This document shows, piece by piece, positions 24,570 through 33,046 of a stretch of 64,000 nt of DNA (positions are counted from its first letter, which is position 1; each line of letters begins with the position of its first letter). A program made the translations under genes and the position numbers. Source of the stretch: Caulobacter sp. S45 (lineage in GTDB: Bacteria > Pseudomonadota > Alphaproteobacteria > Caulobacterales > Caulobacteraceae); contig NZ_LMUL01000014.1 in assembly GCF_009765965.1 (NCBI RefSeq), positions 1,640,820-1,704,819 on the forward strand, given 5' to 3'. The notes beneath the pieces are model-generated. The model saw nothing but the letters and a program-made list of their open reading frames with translations, did not search any database and was not told the DNA's origin.

Positions 24570-25333
24570 CGCCGGCCGATCAGATCGAGCAGCGGTCCGA
24601 CCGCTCCCGCCGTCCAGCGGGCGTCGATGTCGTAGGCGCGCGCCAGCACCTCGGGAGACAGGGCCTCGGCCGGCGGCCCGTCCGCGATCACCCTGCCCTC
24701 CACCAGCACCACCGCCCGATCCGCCACCCGAGCGGCGAAACCCAGGTCGTGCAGGGTGACGACCACGCCCCCGCCCTCGGCCGCGAAGCCGCGCAGCAGG
24801 TCGGCGGCGTCGAGCTGATGGCTGGGGTCCAGGCCCGTGAGCGGCTCATCGGCGATCAGCCAGCGGGGCTCGCCGGCCAGCACCCGGGCGATCAGGGCGC
24901 GAGCGCGCTCGCCGCCGGACAGGGTGGTGACGTCGCGGTCGGCAAAGGCAGTCATCTGTGTACGGATCAATGCGCGTTCGACCGCCGCCTCGTCCTCCGC
25001 CGTGGGCCCGAACGCCCCCAGATAGGCGGTGCGGCCGAGCCGGGCGTAGGTGCGCACGTCCAGGCTCCAGGCGATCTCCGGGGCCTGGGGCAGGTAGCCG
25101 AGGCTACGCGCCCGCGTCTTGGCCGAGAGCGTTTCGATCGGCCGGCCGTCCAGGTGGGTTTCCCCCGCGTCGGGCCGGCGCAGCCCCGCCAGGCAGTTCA
25201 GCAGGGTGGACTTGCCCGCCCCGTTCGGCCCCAGCACCGCAGTGACCTTGCCGGGCTGGAAGGCCAGGTCCACGCCGTCGAGGACCGCGCGACCGCCCAG
25301 ACGTACGGCCAGCCCCCTCGCTTCCAGCGCCAT
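24566..25333 (-). CDS. btuD: Vitamin B12/corrinoid ABC transporter, ATP-binding protein
   Basis: A 255-residue ABC ATPase. Walker A GPNGAGKST is at 35-43, the Q-loop at YLPQ (80-83), the signature LSGGE at 138-142, Walker B IADEP with Asp161-Glu162, and the switch His in VVVTLHDL. It belongs to the FecE/BtuD subfamily pairing with BtuC-type permeases. The ATG at 25333 gives a standard N-terminus; an in-frame GTG 9 bp upstream is possible. Location between btuC and cbiB supports corrinoid rather than siderophore import. Confidence 0.9.
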   Translation of the reverse strand: MALEARGLAVRLGGRAVLDGVDLAFQPGKVTAVLGPNGAGKSTLLNCLAGLRRPDAGETHLDGRPIETLSAKTRARSLGYLPQAPEIAWSLDVRTYARLGRTAYLGAFGPTAEDEAAVERALIRTQMTAFADRDVTTLSGGERARALIARVLAGEPRWLIADEPLTGLDPSHQLDAADLLRGFAAEGGGVVVTLHDLGFAARVADRAVVLVEGRVIADGPPAEALSPEVLARAYDIDARWTAGAVGPLLDLIGRR

Positions 25334-25347
25334 GGCGCTCACCGACC

Positions 25348-26331
25348 TCACGCCAGCCTCCGGCGCATGGAGAGCAGCAGCCAGAGGAAGAACGGGCCGC
25401 CCAGCACCGCCATGGCCACGCCCAGCCGCACCTCGCTCGCCGCCGGCGTCAGGCGCACCAGGATGTCGGCTGCGACCAGCAGGGCCGCGCCGGCCAGGGC
25501 GCTTGGGACCAGCAGGGCTCCCGGCCGCGAACCGACCAGCGGCCGAACCAGATGCGGTACGATCAGGCCGACGAAGCCGATGACGCCGGTCACCGCCACG
25601 CTGGCCCCGCAGGCGAGCCCGACGCCGATGGCGATCACCACCTGGGTCCGGCGCAGGGACACGCCGACCGAGCGCGCGCCGGCCTCGCCCAAGGTCAGGG
25701 CGTCGAGCGCGCGGCCGGTGGTCAGCAGCAGGCCGGAACCGACGACGATGAACGGCAAGGCGATACGGACATCGACCATGCTGCGGTCGGCGACCGACCC
25801 CAGCAGCCAGGTGATGATCTCCGACGTCGCCCAGGCGTTCGGCGACAGCATCAGGGCCAGGGAAAGCCCCGCCTCTGCGATGACGTTCAGCACCATGCCC
25901 GCGAGCAGAAAGGTCGTCGCGCCACCGGCCGAGCCCGCCAGGGCCAGCAGGATCAGCACGCCGATCCCCGCCCCGCTCATGGCGAAGGCGACCATCATCC
26001 AGGGCGCGGCCCCGGTCAGGCCCAGATAGATGGTCAGCACCGCACCCAGCGAGGCCATCGACGACACGCCGAGCAGGCCGGGGTCGGCCACGGGGTTGCG
26101 CGTATAGCCCTGCAAGACCGCCCCCGACAGGCCCAGCGTCGCGCCAACCGCCAGGCCCAGGATCGTGCGCGGGATGCGCAGCTCGGTGATGATCGCCCAG
26201 CGCGGATCGCTGGCGGCCGCGAGATGGCCGAGCGGCACCCACACCTTGCCCGCGATCAGCGACAGGACGGAGAGTACGACCAGACCCACCACCAACAGCA
26301 GGTTCAACAGCAGCGGCGAACGCCTCATCAT
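25348..26331 (-). CDS. btuC: Vitamin B12/corrinoid ABC transporter, permease
   Basis: A 327-residue FecCD-family permease with about ten transmembrane helices. Typical blocks are RIPRTILGLAVGATLGLSGAVLQ, NPVADPGLLGVSSMASLGAV, and GVIGFVGLIVPHLVRPLVG, the cytoplasmic coupling helix region. The start ATG at 26331 (ATGATG) overlaps the btuF stop by 4 bp; the frame remains open to 26406 inside btuF but that extension is hydrophilic and unlike the family. It works with btuF and btuD. Confidence 0.93.
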   Translation of the reverse strand: MMRRSPLLLNLLLVVGLVVLSVLSLIAGKVWVPLGHLAAASDPRWAIITELRIPRTILGLAVGATLGLSGAVLQGYTRNPVADPGLLGVSSMASLGAVLTIYLGLTGAAPWMMVAFAMSGAGIGVLILLALAGSAGGATTFLLAGMVLNVIAEAGLSLALMLSPNAWATSEIITWLLGSVADRSMVDVRIALPFIVVGSGLLLTTGRALDALTLGEAGARSVGVSLRRTQVVIAIGVGLACGASVAVTGVIGFVGLIVPHLVRPLVGSRPGALLVPSALAGAALLVAADILVRLTPAASEVRLGVAMAVLGGPFFLWLLLSMRRRLA

Positions 26332-27173
26332 GGCTTGGTCCTCAAGGCGTCGCGACGCGCGGCGGCCAGGGCCTGGACCGTCGGGATCATCACCGGTCCG
26401 GCGCAATAGACCAGGGTCTCCGGCAGGGCCTCGCGCTTCATGCGGCTCCGGACGGCGGCCAGCGCCGGATGGGACAGCACCCGGTCCGCCCAGGTCGGCT
26501 CGCCCGCTTCCATCCGCCCCGACAGCAGCACCTGCGGTGGATCGGCGATCAACCGCTCCAGCGGCAAATCTATGGAATGGGTCATGCCGAAGCGCCGCGT
26601 GGCGTTGTCGAAACCCGTGCGCCGCATCAGCTCGTCCATCAGGGTATGGGGCCCGGACGCTAAGCCATGGCCCTCGAACAGCAGCGCGCTCAGGCGCGGG
26701 GTTCCAGGCGCAGGCCCCGCGGCGGCCAAGGCGGCCTCGATGCGGGCGACCAGGGCCTCGCCCCGTTCGGGATGGCCCGACAACATGGCCACCCGCCGCA
26801 CCTGCGCCAGGCTCTCGTCCACGCTGTAGGGCACGGTGAACTCGGCCGAGGGGATATGCAGACGGGGCAGCACGCCGCGCAGGCTGGAGGCGCCCATGCC
26901 GCTCATCAGCACCAGGTCGGGCTTCAGCGCCGCCACCTCCTCGGCCGAGCCCCAGGTGAAGGGGAAGCGCTTCGCCCGCACCGCAACTGCGGACTGGGCC
27001 GGATCGCGCGAATAGTGACTGAGCGCCACGATCTGGCCGGGATCGGCCACGTCGAGCAGGATGGCGTCAAGGCATGGGTTCAGCGACACGATCCGGCGCG
27101 GCGTCGCCGCCTGGGCGGGTGCGGCCAGGGCGAGGACGACCACAATCGCCGCAAGTGCGCGTGCAGGGTTCAA
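26328..27173 (-). CDS. btuF: Vitamin B12/corrinoid ABC transporter, periplasmic binding protein
   Basis: A 281-residue class III solute-binding protein. From a TTG at 27173, which overlaps the cobO stop, it begins MNPARALAAIVVVLALAAP and has a signal peptide cleaved after AQA. RIVSLNPCLDAILLDVADPGQIVALSHYS is the typical N-lobe start. The long backbone helix region follows TVPYSVDESLAQVRRVAMLSGH. No ATG fits, so the TTG start rests on the signal peptide and the coupling pattern. It delivers corrinoid to BtuC. Confidence 0.88.
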   Translation of the reverse strand: MNPARALAAIVVVLALAAPAQAATPRRIVSLNPCLDAILLDVADPGQIVALSHYSRDPAQSAVAVRAKRFPFTWGSAEEVAALKPDLVLMSGMGASSLRGVLPRLHIPSAEFTVPYSVDESLAQVRRVAMLSGHPERGEALVARIEAALAAAGPAPGTPRLSALLFEGHGLASGPHTLMDELMRRTGFDNATRRFGMTHSIDLPLERLIADPPQVLLSGRMEAGEPTWADRVLSHPALAAVRSRMKREALPETLVYCAGPVMIPTVQALAAARRDALRTKP

Positions 27174-27778
27174 AAGTCGATCCCGCGCTGGGCCTTGAAG
27201 CCCTGCTCGAAGGGGTGGCGCACGGCCTGGAACTCCGTCACCAGATCGGCCGCCGCCAGCAGCTCGGGCGGGGCGTTGCGGCCGGTGACGCAGATATGCT
27301 TTCCGGCCGGCCGCGCGGTCAGGCCGGCGACCACCTCGGCCACGTCCAGGTATTGGTAGCGCAGCGCGATGTTCAACTCGTCCAGCACCACCAGGTGCAG
27401 GTCTGGATCGGCGATCATTTCCAGACTGATCGCCCAGGCGGCGCGGGCGGCGGCGATATCGCGCTCCCGGTCGGCCACGTCCCAGGTGAAGCCCTCGCCC
27501 ATCACCGCATAGCGGACCTGATCGGGGAAGCGGGCGAAGAACTGACGCTCGCCGGTGATCCACTTGCCCTTGATGTACTGGACCACGCCAACCTTGTAGC
27601 CCCAGCCGAGCGCGCGGGCGATCATGCCGAAAGCGGCGGTGGACTTGCCCTTCCCCTCGCCGGTGTGGACCATCAGCAGGCCGTGGCCCTCGCGCTTCTC
27701 GGCCATCAGCGCGTCGCGCTCGGCCTTGAGCGCGTGCATGGCGCGGGTGTGCTCGGCGTTGCGGTCGTCGTCGCTCAT
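27170..27778 (-). CDS. cobO: Cob(I)yrinic acid a,c-diamide adenosyltransferase
   Basis: A 202-residue CobA/CobO/BtuR-type ATP:corrinoid adenosyltransferase. The modified P-loop GEGKGKST lies at 40-47; KVGVVQYIKGKWITGER, VLDELNIALRYQYL and HICVTGRNAPPELL follow in family order. It makes the upper adenosyl ligand for imported corrinoids. Start and stop both overlap neighbours (cobC and btuF) by 4 bp. Confidence 0.95.
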   Translation of the reverse strand: MSDDDRNAEHTRAMHALKAERDALMAEKREGHGLLMVHTGEGKGKSTAAFGMIARALGWGYKVGVVQYIKGKWITGERQFFARFPDQVRYAVMGEGFTWDVADRERDIAAARAAWAISLEMIADPDLHLVVLDELNIALRYQYLDVAEVVAGLTARPAGKHICVTGRNAPPELLAAADLVTEFQAVRHPFEQGFKAQRGIDF

Positions 27779-28761
27779 GCGGCGCTCTCCATCAATGCGG
27801 TTTCAAGGCGCCGCCACCCCCAGGCCGGCGGCAAGCCGAAGCGTATCCAATCGGCGGCGTAGGCGAAGGGGCGGACCAACACGCCTGTACGCGCCAGCCG
27901 CTCGAACCGGCGCGAGGCGTCCGGCGCACGGACAAGGCGGAACAGGGTTGTACCCCCGACCAACTCGAAGCCCGTCTCGGCCAGCAACCGATCGAGCCGC
28001 CCCGCATCGCGCGTCAGCCGCGTCCGCGTGCGCGCCGCCCAGGCCGTATCGGGATAGGCGGCCAGACCGGCCGCGATAGCGTCGGCGGACACCGGCCACT
28101 CGCCTTGCCGGGACCGCAATCGGTCGATCAAAGCCGGATCGCCCACCACGAACCCCAGGCGTAGACCGGCCAGGCCGTAGAACTTCCCGAAAGACCGCAG
28201 CACCACCAGCCGCTCCATCTCCATCCCGGCGACGCTGAGGTCCGGCGCGGTCTCGACGAAGGATTCGTCCACGATCAGCCAGCCTCCGCGTCGCCCGGCC
28301 AGATCGGCGACCTCGGCCCGCGGCGTGGAGGCGCCATCCGGGTTGTTCGGGTTGACCAGGACCAGCATCCCGGCCGCCGTTTCACCGAGCCGCACGCGCT
28401 CGACCATCTCTATGGCGACGCCCGCCGCCACCCAGGCCTCGGCGTGACCGCTATAGGTCGGCCCGGCGATGGCGGCCGAACGGACCTCGAGCGTCGAGGC
28501 CAGCAGGCGGATGGCGGCCTCGGCCCCCGGCGTGGCCAGCACCCGTTCTGGCGCGCATCCGAAGGCGTGGGCGGCCGCGACCTCCAGCGCCCGTGTCTCC
28601 GCCAGATCAGGCAGACGCGCGCGGGCGGCGCGGCTGGCCCGCTGGGCCGGATAGGGCCTTGGGTTCACTCCGGTCGACAGATCGAGCCAGGGCGACGGGG
28701 CGTCGGGAAACGCCGCTCTCGCCGCCGCCAGACGCCCCCCGTGGATAGCGAGGGGCGTCAT
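27775..28761 (-). CDS. cobC: Threonine-phosphate decarboxylase (PLP-dependent)
   Basis: A 328-residue class I/II aminotransferase-fold enzyme that makes aminopropanol phosphate for CbiB. It begins MTPLAIHGGRLAAARAAFP, then WLDLSTGVNPRPYP, the glycine-rich TPGAEAAIRLLAS cofactor segment, NPNNPDG, DESFVE and the Schiff-base Lys in LRSFGKFYGLAGLRLG. The ATG at 28761, 5 bp after the btuB stop, gives the family N-terminus; an upstream start at 28791 would overlap btuB. The name follows the P. denitrificans scheme (cobD in Salmonella). Confidence 0.92.
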   Translation of the reverse strand: MTPLAIHGGRLAAARAAFPDAPSPWLDLSTGVNPRPYPAQRASRAARARLPDLAETRALEVAAAHAFGCAPERVLATPGAEAAIRLLASTLEVRSAAIAGPTYSGHAEAWVAAGVAIEMVERVRLGETAAGMLVLVNPNNPDGASTPRAEVADLAGRRGGWLIVDESFVETAPDLSVAGMEMERLVVLRSFGKFYGLAGLRLGFVVGDPALIDRLRSRQGEWPVSADAIAAGLAAYPDTAWAARTRTRLTRDAGRLDRLLAETGFELVGGTTLFRLVRAPDASRRFERLARTGVLVRPFAYAADWIRFGLPPAWGWRRLETALMESAA

Positions 28762-28765
28762 CGGC

Positions 28766-30748
28766 TCAGAAGCTGAGCCGCACGCCGGCATAGCCCGCCC
28801 GCCCCAGCGTTCCGTACTGGAAGGTGGTCTCGTAATGGGCGTCGGTGAGGTTCTCCACGCGGGCGTAGAGCTCCAGGTTGTCGCGCAAGGGATACGAGGC
28901 GCGCAGATCCAGCAGGGTATAGCTCTTCAGCGGAACGGTGTCCGCGTCGTCGTCGAAGCTCTGCCCGGCGTAGCGCACCGCCGCGGTGGTCTTCAACTTG
29001 ACCGGCCAGAGGTAGGTGGCGCTGAAATTGCCGGTGTTCTTTGGCCGCCGCGCCAATTGGTCGCCACGGGTGGGCGAGTCCGGCGAGCGGTCCTCGGCGT
29101 CGTCGAAGGTGTAGTTGGCGCTGAAATCCAACGCCTCGGAGGCCTTCCAGTCGGCCTGCAGCTCCACGCCCTCAGCGGAGGACTTGTCCACGTTCTGGTA
29201 GACGCCGCCCGCCGCGTCATGGCCGGCGCAGATGGCCGGATCGCCTATCCCGGTGCAGTCGACGAACTCGATCAGGTTCTTGGTCTCGCGCCCGAAATAG
29301 GTGGCTTGGACCACGACGCGGCCGTCGAAGAAGTGCTGTTCGACCCCGGCGTCCCAGCCATTGGACTCTTCCGGTCGCAGCGTGGTGTTGCCGAACTCGC
29401 TGTAGAGCTGGAACAGCGAGGGCGCCTTGAAGCCCTGGCCGAAGCTGGCGCGCAGTATGGTGTTCCCCTCGTTCAGCTTCCAGGCCGCCGAAGCTTGGCC
29501 GGTGACATGGTCGCCGAAGGTGGAGTGGTCGTCGTAGCGTATCCCGCCGGTCAGGGTCAGGCCGCGCAGCACCTCGCCGACGATCTGGCCGTAGCCGCTG
29601 TTGATAGTGGCGTGGGCCTTGGTCGGGCCGGGGTCGAAGGCGGGCGATTCCTCGTTCATGGTCGAGCGTTCGCTCTGGGCTCCGAACACCAATTGATAGC
29701 CGGGGGCGATAGCGAAGGTCCCCTCGTATTCGATGGTGTTGGCGCGCCCCTGGGCGATGAAGGTGAACTTGGTGCCGACCTGGTCGGGGTCCTCGTTCCT
29801 GCGGTCCAGGCCGTTGTACTCATAGGCCAGTCGGTTCTTCAGCCGCCCGTCGAACAGCGACAGGTTCAGCCCGGTATAGTCCACCAACTGCTGGGTGCGG
29901 CCGAACTCCGCGTCGTCGCCGAAGGTGAAGGTCGGGGTGTCGAAGCCGTCGAACTCGTTGCGGCTCCAGGTGTAGTAGGCGCGCTGGTCGAACTGCAGGT
30001 CAGGGGTGAGGTCGTAGCGGAAGCGGCCCGAGACGCCGGCGGTGTGGAAACCGTCGTCCTCCTTGCCGCCGAACGCCTTGTCAAAATCCGACACGCCGTC
30101 GGTGGATTGGTAGTAGGCGCCCAGCCGCCAATCGTAATGGTCTTCCTTGCCGCCGATCCCGCCACGGACATAGGCCGTGCCGTACGAACCGCCCTCGGCC
30201 TGCACATCGCCCTCCAGCGGCTTGGTCGGTTCGGCGGTGATGATGTTGACCACCCCGCCGATGGCCTCGCTGCCGTAGAGCGCCGATTGCGGCCCGCGCA
30301 GGATCTCGATGCGCGAGATGTCGCCGGCCAGCAGGTTGGAGAAGTCGTAGCCGGCGCCGACGTCGGAGGGGTCGTTGACCTTCACCCCGTCGATCAGCAC
30401 CACGGTCTGGTCGGACTCCGCGCCTCGGATATACACCGAGGTGGTCCCGCCGGGTCCGCCGTTGCGCGAGAAGCTAACGCCCGGCGTGCGGGCCAGGATG
30501 TCGGAGACGATGGTCTCCTGGTCGGCCTTGATCTGGGGCGCGGTCAGCACCGTCACCGATTGGCCGACCTGATCGATCGGCATGGGCGAACGGTTGGCGG
30601 TGACCACCACCTCCTGCACGGCGTTGGCGGCGGCGGCGCCTGCCGCATCGGGCGCGGACGCCTGGCCGCTAGCCTGCGCCCAGACGGCGGCGGGCGCGAC
30701 CAGGGCGGCAGCGGAAACAGAAAGGCAGATCAACAGCTTGCGACGCAA
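28766..30748 (-). CDS. btuB: TonB-dependent vitamin B12 receptor
   Basis: A 660-residue outer-membrane receptor. A TTG at 30748, six nucleotides after AGGAGG, begins a signal peptide (RRKLLICLSVSAAALVAPAAVWAQA). The TonB box region VQEVVVTANR is followed by the plug (VSDILARTPGV, IRGAESDQTVVLIDGVKVND, IEILRGPQSALYGSEAIGGVVNIIT) and a 22-strand barrel ending in GYAGVRLSF with the C-terminal Phe. The frame remains open to 30877, but that region is leader RNA. It heads the operon, with a cobalamin riboswitch upstream. Confidence 0.93.
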   Translation of the reverse strand: MRRKLLICLSVSAAALVAPAAVWAQASGQASAPDAAGAAAANAVQEVVVTANRSPMPIDQVGQSVTVLTAPQIKADQETIVSDILARTPGVSFSRNGGPGGTTSVYIRGAESDQTVVLIDGVKVNDPSDVGAGYDFSNLLAGDISRIEILRGPQSALYGSEAIGGVVNIITAEPTKPLEGDVQAEGGSYGTAYVRGGIGGKEDHYDWRLGAYYQSTDGVSDFDKAFGGKEDDGFHTAGVSGRFRYDLTPDLQFDQRAYYTWSRNEFDGFDTPTFTFGDDAEFGRTQQLVDYTGLNLSLFDGRLKNRLAYEYNGLDRRNEDPDQVGTKFTFIAQGRANTIEYEGTFAIAPGYQLVFGAQSERSTMNEESPAFDPGPTKAHATINSGYGQIVGEVLRGLTLTGGIRYDDHSTFGDHVTGQASAAWKLNEGNTILRASFGQGFKAPSLFQLYSEFGNTTLRPEESNGWDAGVEQHFFDGRVVVQATYFGRETKNLIEFVDCTGIGDPAICAGHDAAGGVYQNVDKSSAEGVELQADWKASEALDFSANYTFDDAEDRSPDSPTRGDQLARRPKNTGNFSATYLWPVKLKTTAAVRYAGQSFDDDADTVPLKSYTLLDLRASYPLRDNLELYARVENLTDAHYETTFQYGTLGRAGYAGVRLSF

Positions 30749-30894
30749 CAGGGCCTCCTCGACAACGACGTGCCGCACGCCGTGACCGACCCATGGAGGC
30801 GGAAAGCTCCGCGCAGCATGAACCAGCCGCGCACGCGCAGCGGTTAACGCCGCCTCTCGGGAAAACCCGTATCGCACAGCTCACCCGGCTGGAC

Positions 30895-31070
30895 GAAGGA
30901 CGACTGCGCCGGGCAGGTCTCCTGGCTCGCGGGTCCTAGCCTTGCCCGTCGCCTTCCCAGGACCCGAGGGCTCCAGTGGCGTATGACGGGCGGGCTCGCC
31001 GCTCACAGTTGCGGGGACAGCCGAGGTTTTGAACCTCGTTCCCTATTCATCCCCTTTCGGGGAACCTGAC
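30895..31070 (-). promoter_or_regulatory. Cobalamin (AdoCbl-type) riboswitch
   Basis: Read on the minus strand: a P3-region hairpin GGTTCCCCGAAAGGGGA, GGGAACGAGG, the conserved core around CTGTCCCCGCAACTGTGAGCG, GCCACTGG, GGGAAGGCG, and the B12 box GCCAGGAGACCTGCC (30912-30926). These in order are diagnostic of RF00174-type elements. It sits about 150 nt upstream of the btuB start in the 370-bp btuB-cobU gap and should shut off the whole btuB-to-phosphatase operon when adenosylcobalamin is plentiful. It is antisense to any cobU leader, so cobU is not obviously under its control. The leader between 30749 and 30894 holds GC-rich hairpin potential but no confident terminator. Confidence 0.95.
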
Positions 31071-31118
31071 GCGGAGCGAGAACTACAGCCAAGGTTACAG
31101 GCGGTCAACGGAGGGACG

Positions 31119-31643
31119 GTGGCTTCGACATTGGTGCTGGGCGGCGCACGCTCGGGCAAGAGCGGCTACGCCCAGCGCGCGGCCGAGGCGGCGGCGGAGG
31201 CCCGTGGCTGCACGCCCATATTCATCGCCACAGGCCAGGCCCACGATGCGGAGATGGCCGAGCGCATCGCCAGCCATCGTTCGGAACGCGCCGAGCTCTG
31301 GCGCACGGTCGAAGCGCCGCTCGAGCTCGCCGCCGCCCTGTCCCTGCTTGGGCCGGAGGACGTGGCGGTGGTGGACTGCCTGACCCTGTGGCTGTCCAAC
31401 TCCATGCTGGCCGAGACCGGCCACCCCGAACGCACCCTGGCGCTGCCGGCGGCGATCGCGGCCTGCCGCGCGGACCTGTGGCTGGTCAGCAACGAGGTCG
31501 GCTGGGGGATCGTGCCGGACAACCCGCTGGGCCGTCGCTATCGCGACGAAGCGGGCCGCCTGCACCAGCGCATCGCCGAAGTGGCGGACGCCGTCGTGCT
31601 GGTCGTCGCGGGTCTGCCCCTGACGCTCAAGCCCGCGCGTTGA
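31119..31643 (+). CDS. cobU: Adenosylcobinamide kinase / guanylyltransferase
   Basis: A 174-residue bifunctional enzyme that phosphorylates adenosylcobinamide and transfers GMP to it (cobP in P. denitrificans naming). The P-loop GGARSGKS is at 8-15; then FIATGQAHDAEMAERIASH with the guanylylated His region, VVDCLTLWLSNSM and VSNEVGWGIVPDNPLGRRYRD. The GTG at 31119, preceded by GGAGGG, gives the canonical start; the frame is open upstream to 31029 within the riboswitch antisense. It diverges from btuB. Confidence 0.93.
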   Translation: MASTLVLGGARSGKSGYAQRAAEAAAEARGCTPIFIATGQAHDAEMAERIASHRSERAELWRTVEAPLELAAALSLLGPEDVAVVDCLTLWLSNSMLAETGHPERTLALPAAIAACRADLWLVSNEVGWGIVPDNPLGRRYRDEAGRLHQRIAEVADAVVLVVAGLPLTLKPAR

Positions 31644-31760
31644 CATGACCCGCCTATCCGCATCCTTTAGAATTTCTGTAGAAAGACGGGGACGCATCTG
31701 GCCCAAAGCAAGGCCGGAAGCCGTCTTCGATTCCGCCCACCCGCCTGAGGAGCCCGCCGC

Positions 31761-33014
31761 GTGAGCGCGCCGTCCACCGAGGAAGCCGCCGTCCTGGCGA
31801 GCCTGGACAACCAGGGCCCCGCCTTGCTCGCGCAGGTCGAGGGCTGGTCCGCCATCAACTCCGGCAGCCGCAATCTCGAAGGCCTGGCCCACATGGCCAA
31901 GGTGCTGGGCGAGGCGTTCGGCCCGCTCGGTGGAAATCTCAGCCTGCGCGATCCGGCGGTCGCCACGGCGGTGGACGCCCAGGGCCGCGAGACGCCGCTG
32001 CTGCACGGCCGTAACCTGCACCTGATCCAGCGGCCCGAGGCGCCGATCCGCGTGCTGCTGACCGGCCACATGGACACGGTGTTCGCCGCCGACCATCCGT
32101 TCCAGGCCGTGCACCGGCTGGACGACAACACCGTCAACGGTCCCGGCATGGCCGACATGAAGGGCGGGATCGCGGTGATGCTGGCGGCCCTGCGGGCGGT
32201 CGAGGCCTCGCCGTTCGCAGCCGCGCTCGGCTACGAAGTGGTTCTCAACAGCGACGAAGAGGTGTCGTCTCCCGGCTCCGCGCCGCTGCTGGTCGAGGCC
32301 GCCAGGCGCGTGCAGGCCGGGCTGACCTACGAGCCCTCGATGCCGGACGGCGCGCTCGCCGGCGCCCGCAAGGGCAGCGGCAACTTCTCGGCGGTGATCA
32401 AGGGCCGCGCCGCCCACGCGGGCCGCAACCCGCAGGACGGCCGCAACGCCATCGTCGCCGCCGGCGACCTGGCGCTGGGCGTCGCCGCCTTCGCCAAGCG
32501 CCGTCCCACCCTGTCGGCCAATCCCGCGCGCATCGACGGCGGCGGTCCGAACAACATCGTCCCCGACCTGGCCATCCTGCGCTTCAACCTGCGCCCGACC
32601 ACGGTGGAGGACCAGCGCTGGGCCGAGGCCGCCATGGCCGAGGTCATCGCCGCCGTCGCCGCCGAGCACGAGGTGGAGATCACGCTGAAGGGCGGGTTCG
32701 GCCGCCCGCCCAAGCCGCTCGACGCCAACCAGCGCCGCCTGTTCGACCTGGTGAAGGCGTGCGGCGCGGACCTGGGCCTCGACATCGGCTGGCGCGACAC
32801 GGGCGGGGTGTGCGATGGCAACAACCTGGCCGCCTGCGGCCTGCCGGTGGTGGATACCCTGGGCGTGCGGGGCGGGGCGATCCATTCGGATGAGGAGTAT
32901 CTGCTGGTGGACAGCCTGGTGGAGCGCGCGCGCCTGTCGGCCCTGCTGTTGATGCGCCTGGCCCAGGGGGCGCTGCCGGCCGCCATTGCGGCGTCGGCCG
33001 GAGCGAACGCCTAG
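31761..33014 (+). CDS. M20 family metallopeptidase (CPG2/glutamate carboxypeptidase-like)
   Basis: A 417-residue co-catalytic zinc hydrolase. Metal ligands are visible: His103 and Asp105 in TGHMDTVF, bridging Asp132 in GPGMADMKGG, catalytic and binding Glu166/Glu167 in NSDEEVSSPG, Glu191 in TYEPS, and a C-terminal His in RGGAIHSDEEY. The dimerisation lid domain (about 200-310) has GRAAHAGRNPQDGRNAI. The GTG start at 31761 follows GAGGAG. No signal peptide is seen, so it is probably cytosolic. The next gene, 32 bp on, is an amino-acid/dicarboxylate symporter, suggesting use of imported or peptide-derived glutamate-type substrates. Confidence 0.88.
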   Translation: MSAPSTEEAAVLASLDNQGPALLAQVEGWSAINSGSRNLEGLAHMAKVLGEAFGPLGGNLSLRDPAVATAVDAQGRETPLLHGRNLHLIQRPEAPIRVLLTGHMDTVFAADHPFQAVHRLDDNTVNGPGMADMKGGIAVMLAALRAVEASPFAAALGYEVVLNSDEEVSSPGSAPLLVEAARRVQAGLTYEPSMPDGALAGARKGSGNFSAVIKGRAAHAGRNPQDGRNAIVAAGDLALGVAAFAKRRPTLSANPARIDGGGPNNIVPDLAILRFNLRPTTVEDQRWAEAAMAEVIAAVAAEHEVEITLKGGFGRPPKPLDANQRRLFDLVKACGADLGLDIGWRDTGGVCDGNNLAACGLPVVDTLGVRGGAIHSDEEYLLVDSLVERARLSALLLMRLAQGALPAAIAASAGANA

Positions 33015-33046
33015 CCGTCGCGGCGGGCGTTCAGGGATCGTCACAC

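Noticed and set aside
28835..30847. A 670-codon plus-strand frame opposite btuB
   Set aside because: Antisense shadow of a clear TonB receptor gene; no ribosome site or domain.
31021..31118. A longer cobU starting at 31029
   Set aside because: The extra 30 residues are the antisense of the riboswitch 5' part. The GTG at 31119 has a GGAGGG site and gives the standard P-loop position.
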